Of a stretch of 22,882 bases of DNA, positions 22,517 through 22,882 are shown one piece after another. Made by a program: the position numbers and the translations under genes. The stretch is from Collinsella aerofaciens (GTDB taxonomy: Bacteria > Actinomycetota > Coriobacteriia > Coriobacteriales > Coriobacteriaceae): NCBI GenBank assembly GCA_030841765.1, contig JAUUSS010000028.1, positions 1-22,882 of the forward strand, in the 5' to 3' direction. The number at the start of each line of letters is the position of its first letter. The stretch's first letter is position 1. A model generated the notes under the pieces. That model was not told where the DNA came from, made no database searches, and was given only the letters and a program-made list of their open reading frames with translations.

Positions 22517-22882
22517 AGGTAGCGCTCCCTCGCGACGCGCTTTTCATCTTCAACCGTCATCGTATCGAGCGGCGTTCCCTTTGGCATGTTAGCCACGATA
22601 TCGAGATACTCCTGGTAGTCCTCATTCTCCGCGAGCATCTCACGGATCTCCTTCCAGGTGATCTTGGGATGCCACATCGTACCCACGTCGCGCTTGGGCT
22701 TGCCCGTGCCGCACGTCGGTTTTGCGCCCCCACGCTCCTGGGCAGCGTCATATTCCACCGTAACTGGACCTTCATAGTCGAGCGGCACGATCTTGAACAA
22801 CGGCTTGCTCCGCTTGAAGACCACAACCTCCTCGCCCTCATTGGCAACCTTTTCGGCCACCTGCGTAAGGTTTTGGCGCAGT
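22513..22882 (-). CDS. Phd/YefM-like antitoxin of the PIN toxin, start beyond the window
   Basis: The reading frame stays open to the edge of the window, where residues LRQNLTQVAEKVANEG can be read; this matches the typical N-terminal helix of Phd/YefM antitoxins, so the true start lies further right and the gene is partial here. The following EEVVVFKRSKPLFKIVPL is the Phd-type DNA-binding/dimerisation core. The C-terminal part (about KITWKEIREMLAENEDYQEYLDIV) would wrap and inhibit the toxin. It precedes the toxin with an ATGA overlap. The GTG at 22860 gives an open frame but cuts through the conserved helix, so I do not believe it is the start. Confidence 0.82.
   Translation of the reverse strand, partial: LRQNLTQVAEKVANEGEEVVVFKRSKPLFKIVPLDYEGPVTVEYDAAQERGGAKPTCGTGKPKRDVGTMWHPKITWKEIREMLAENEDYQEYLDIVANMPKGTPLDTMTVEDEKRVARERYL

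Overview
The window looks like chromosomal DNA of a gut Coriobacteriia actinobacterium, most probably Collinsella or a close relative. The grounds are a GC-rich coding style, Gram-positive sortase/LPXTG surface proteins of actinobacterial type, and dispersed extragenic palindromes of a kind I associate with Collinsella. The genus is inferred from general recognition, not from a database search.

Left part (1-10.6 kb, all genes on the minus strand): a surface pilus locus. In transcription order it has a large beta-helix adhesin with an LPLSG anchor (10105-6755), a GC-rich pilin with an MPSTG anchor (6762-5092, overlapping the adhesin by 8 bp), a backbone-type pilin with an LPLTG anchor (4983-3169), a strong terminator, and then a class C sortase (820-8). 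A two-gene AbiE-like nucleotidyltransferase toxin-antitoxin pair (2655-932), with its own promoter and palindromic operator, sits between the pilins and the sortase. The adhesin gene carries a run of nine G just after the signal-peptide codons, the classic form of a phase-variation switch.

Middle part (10.6-15.7 kb, minus strand): a Cof-type HAD phosphatase, a molybdenum-cofactor operon (moaA followed by a moaC-mobB fusion) and a DUF559/Vsr-like endonuclease-domain protein of unknown role. The spaces between these genes are filled with inverted repeats. Family A is about 60 bp and has three copies, two of them direct repeats flanking the endonuclease-like gene. Family B is about 35 bp and has three copies. 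There is also one 86-bp composite palindrome. Several copies lie just downstream of stop codons and carry T-runs, so they may act as terminators.

Right part (15.7-22.9 kb): a heterodimeric ABC exporter operon (minus strand) with one degenerate and one canonical ATPase site. Divergent from it is a MATE efflux pump followed by a MerR-family regulator (plus strand). A perfect palindrome next to a -35 element upstream of the pump is the likely MerR operator. Convergent with these is a VapC-like PIN toxin with its Phd/YefM-like antitoxin, whose start lies beyond the window.

Overall this is an accessory-rich region: surface attachment, drug export, cofactor synthesis, two toxin-antitoxin modules, and an unusual density of extragenic palindromes.
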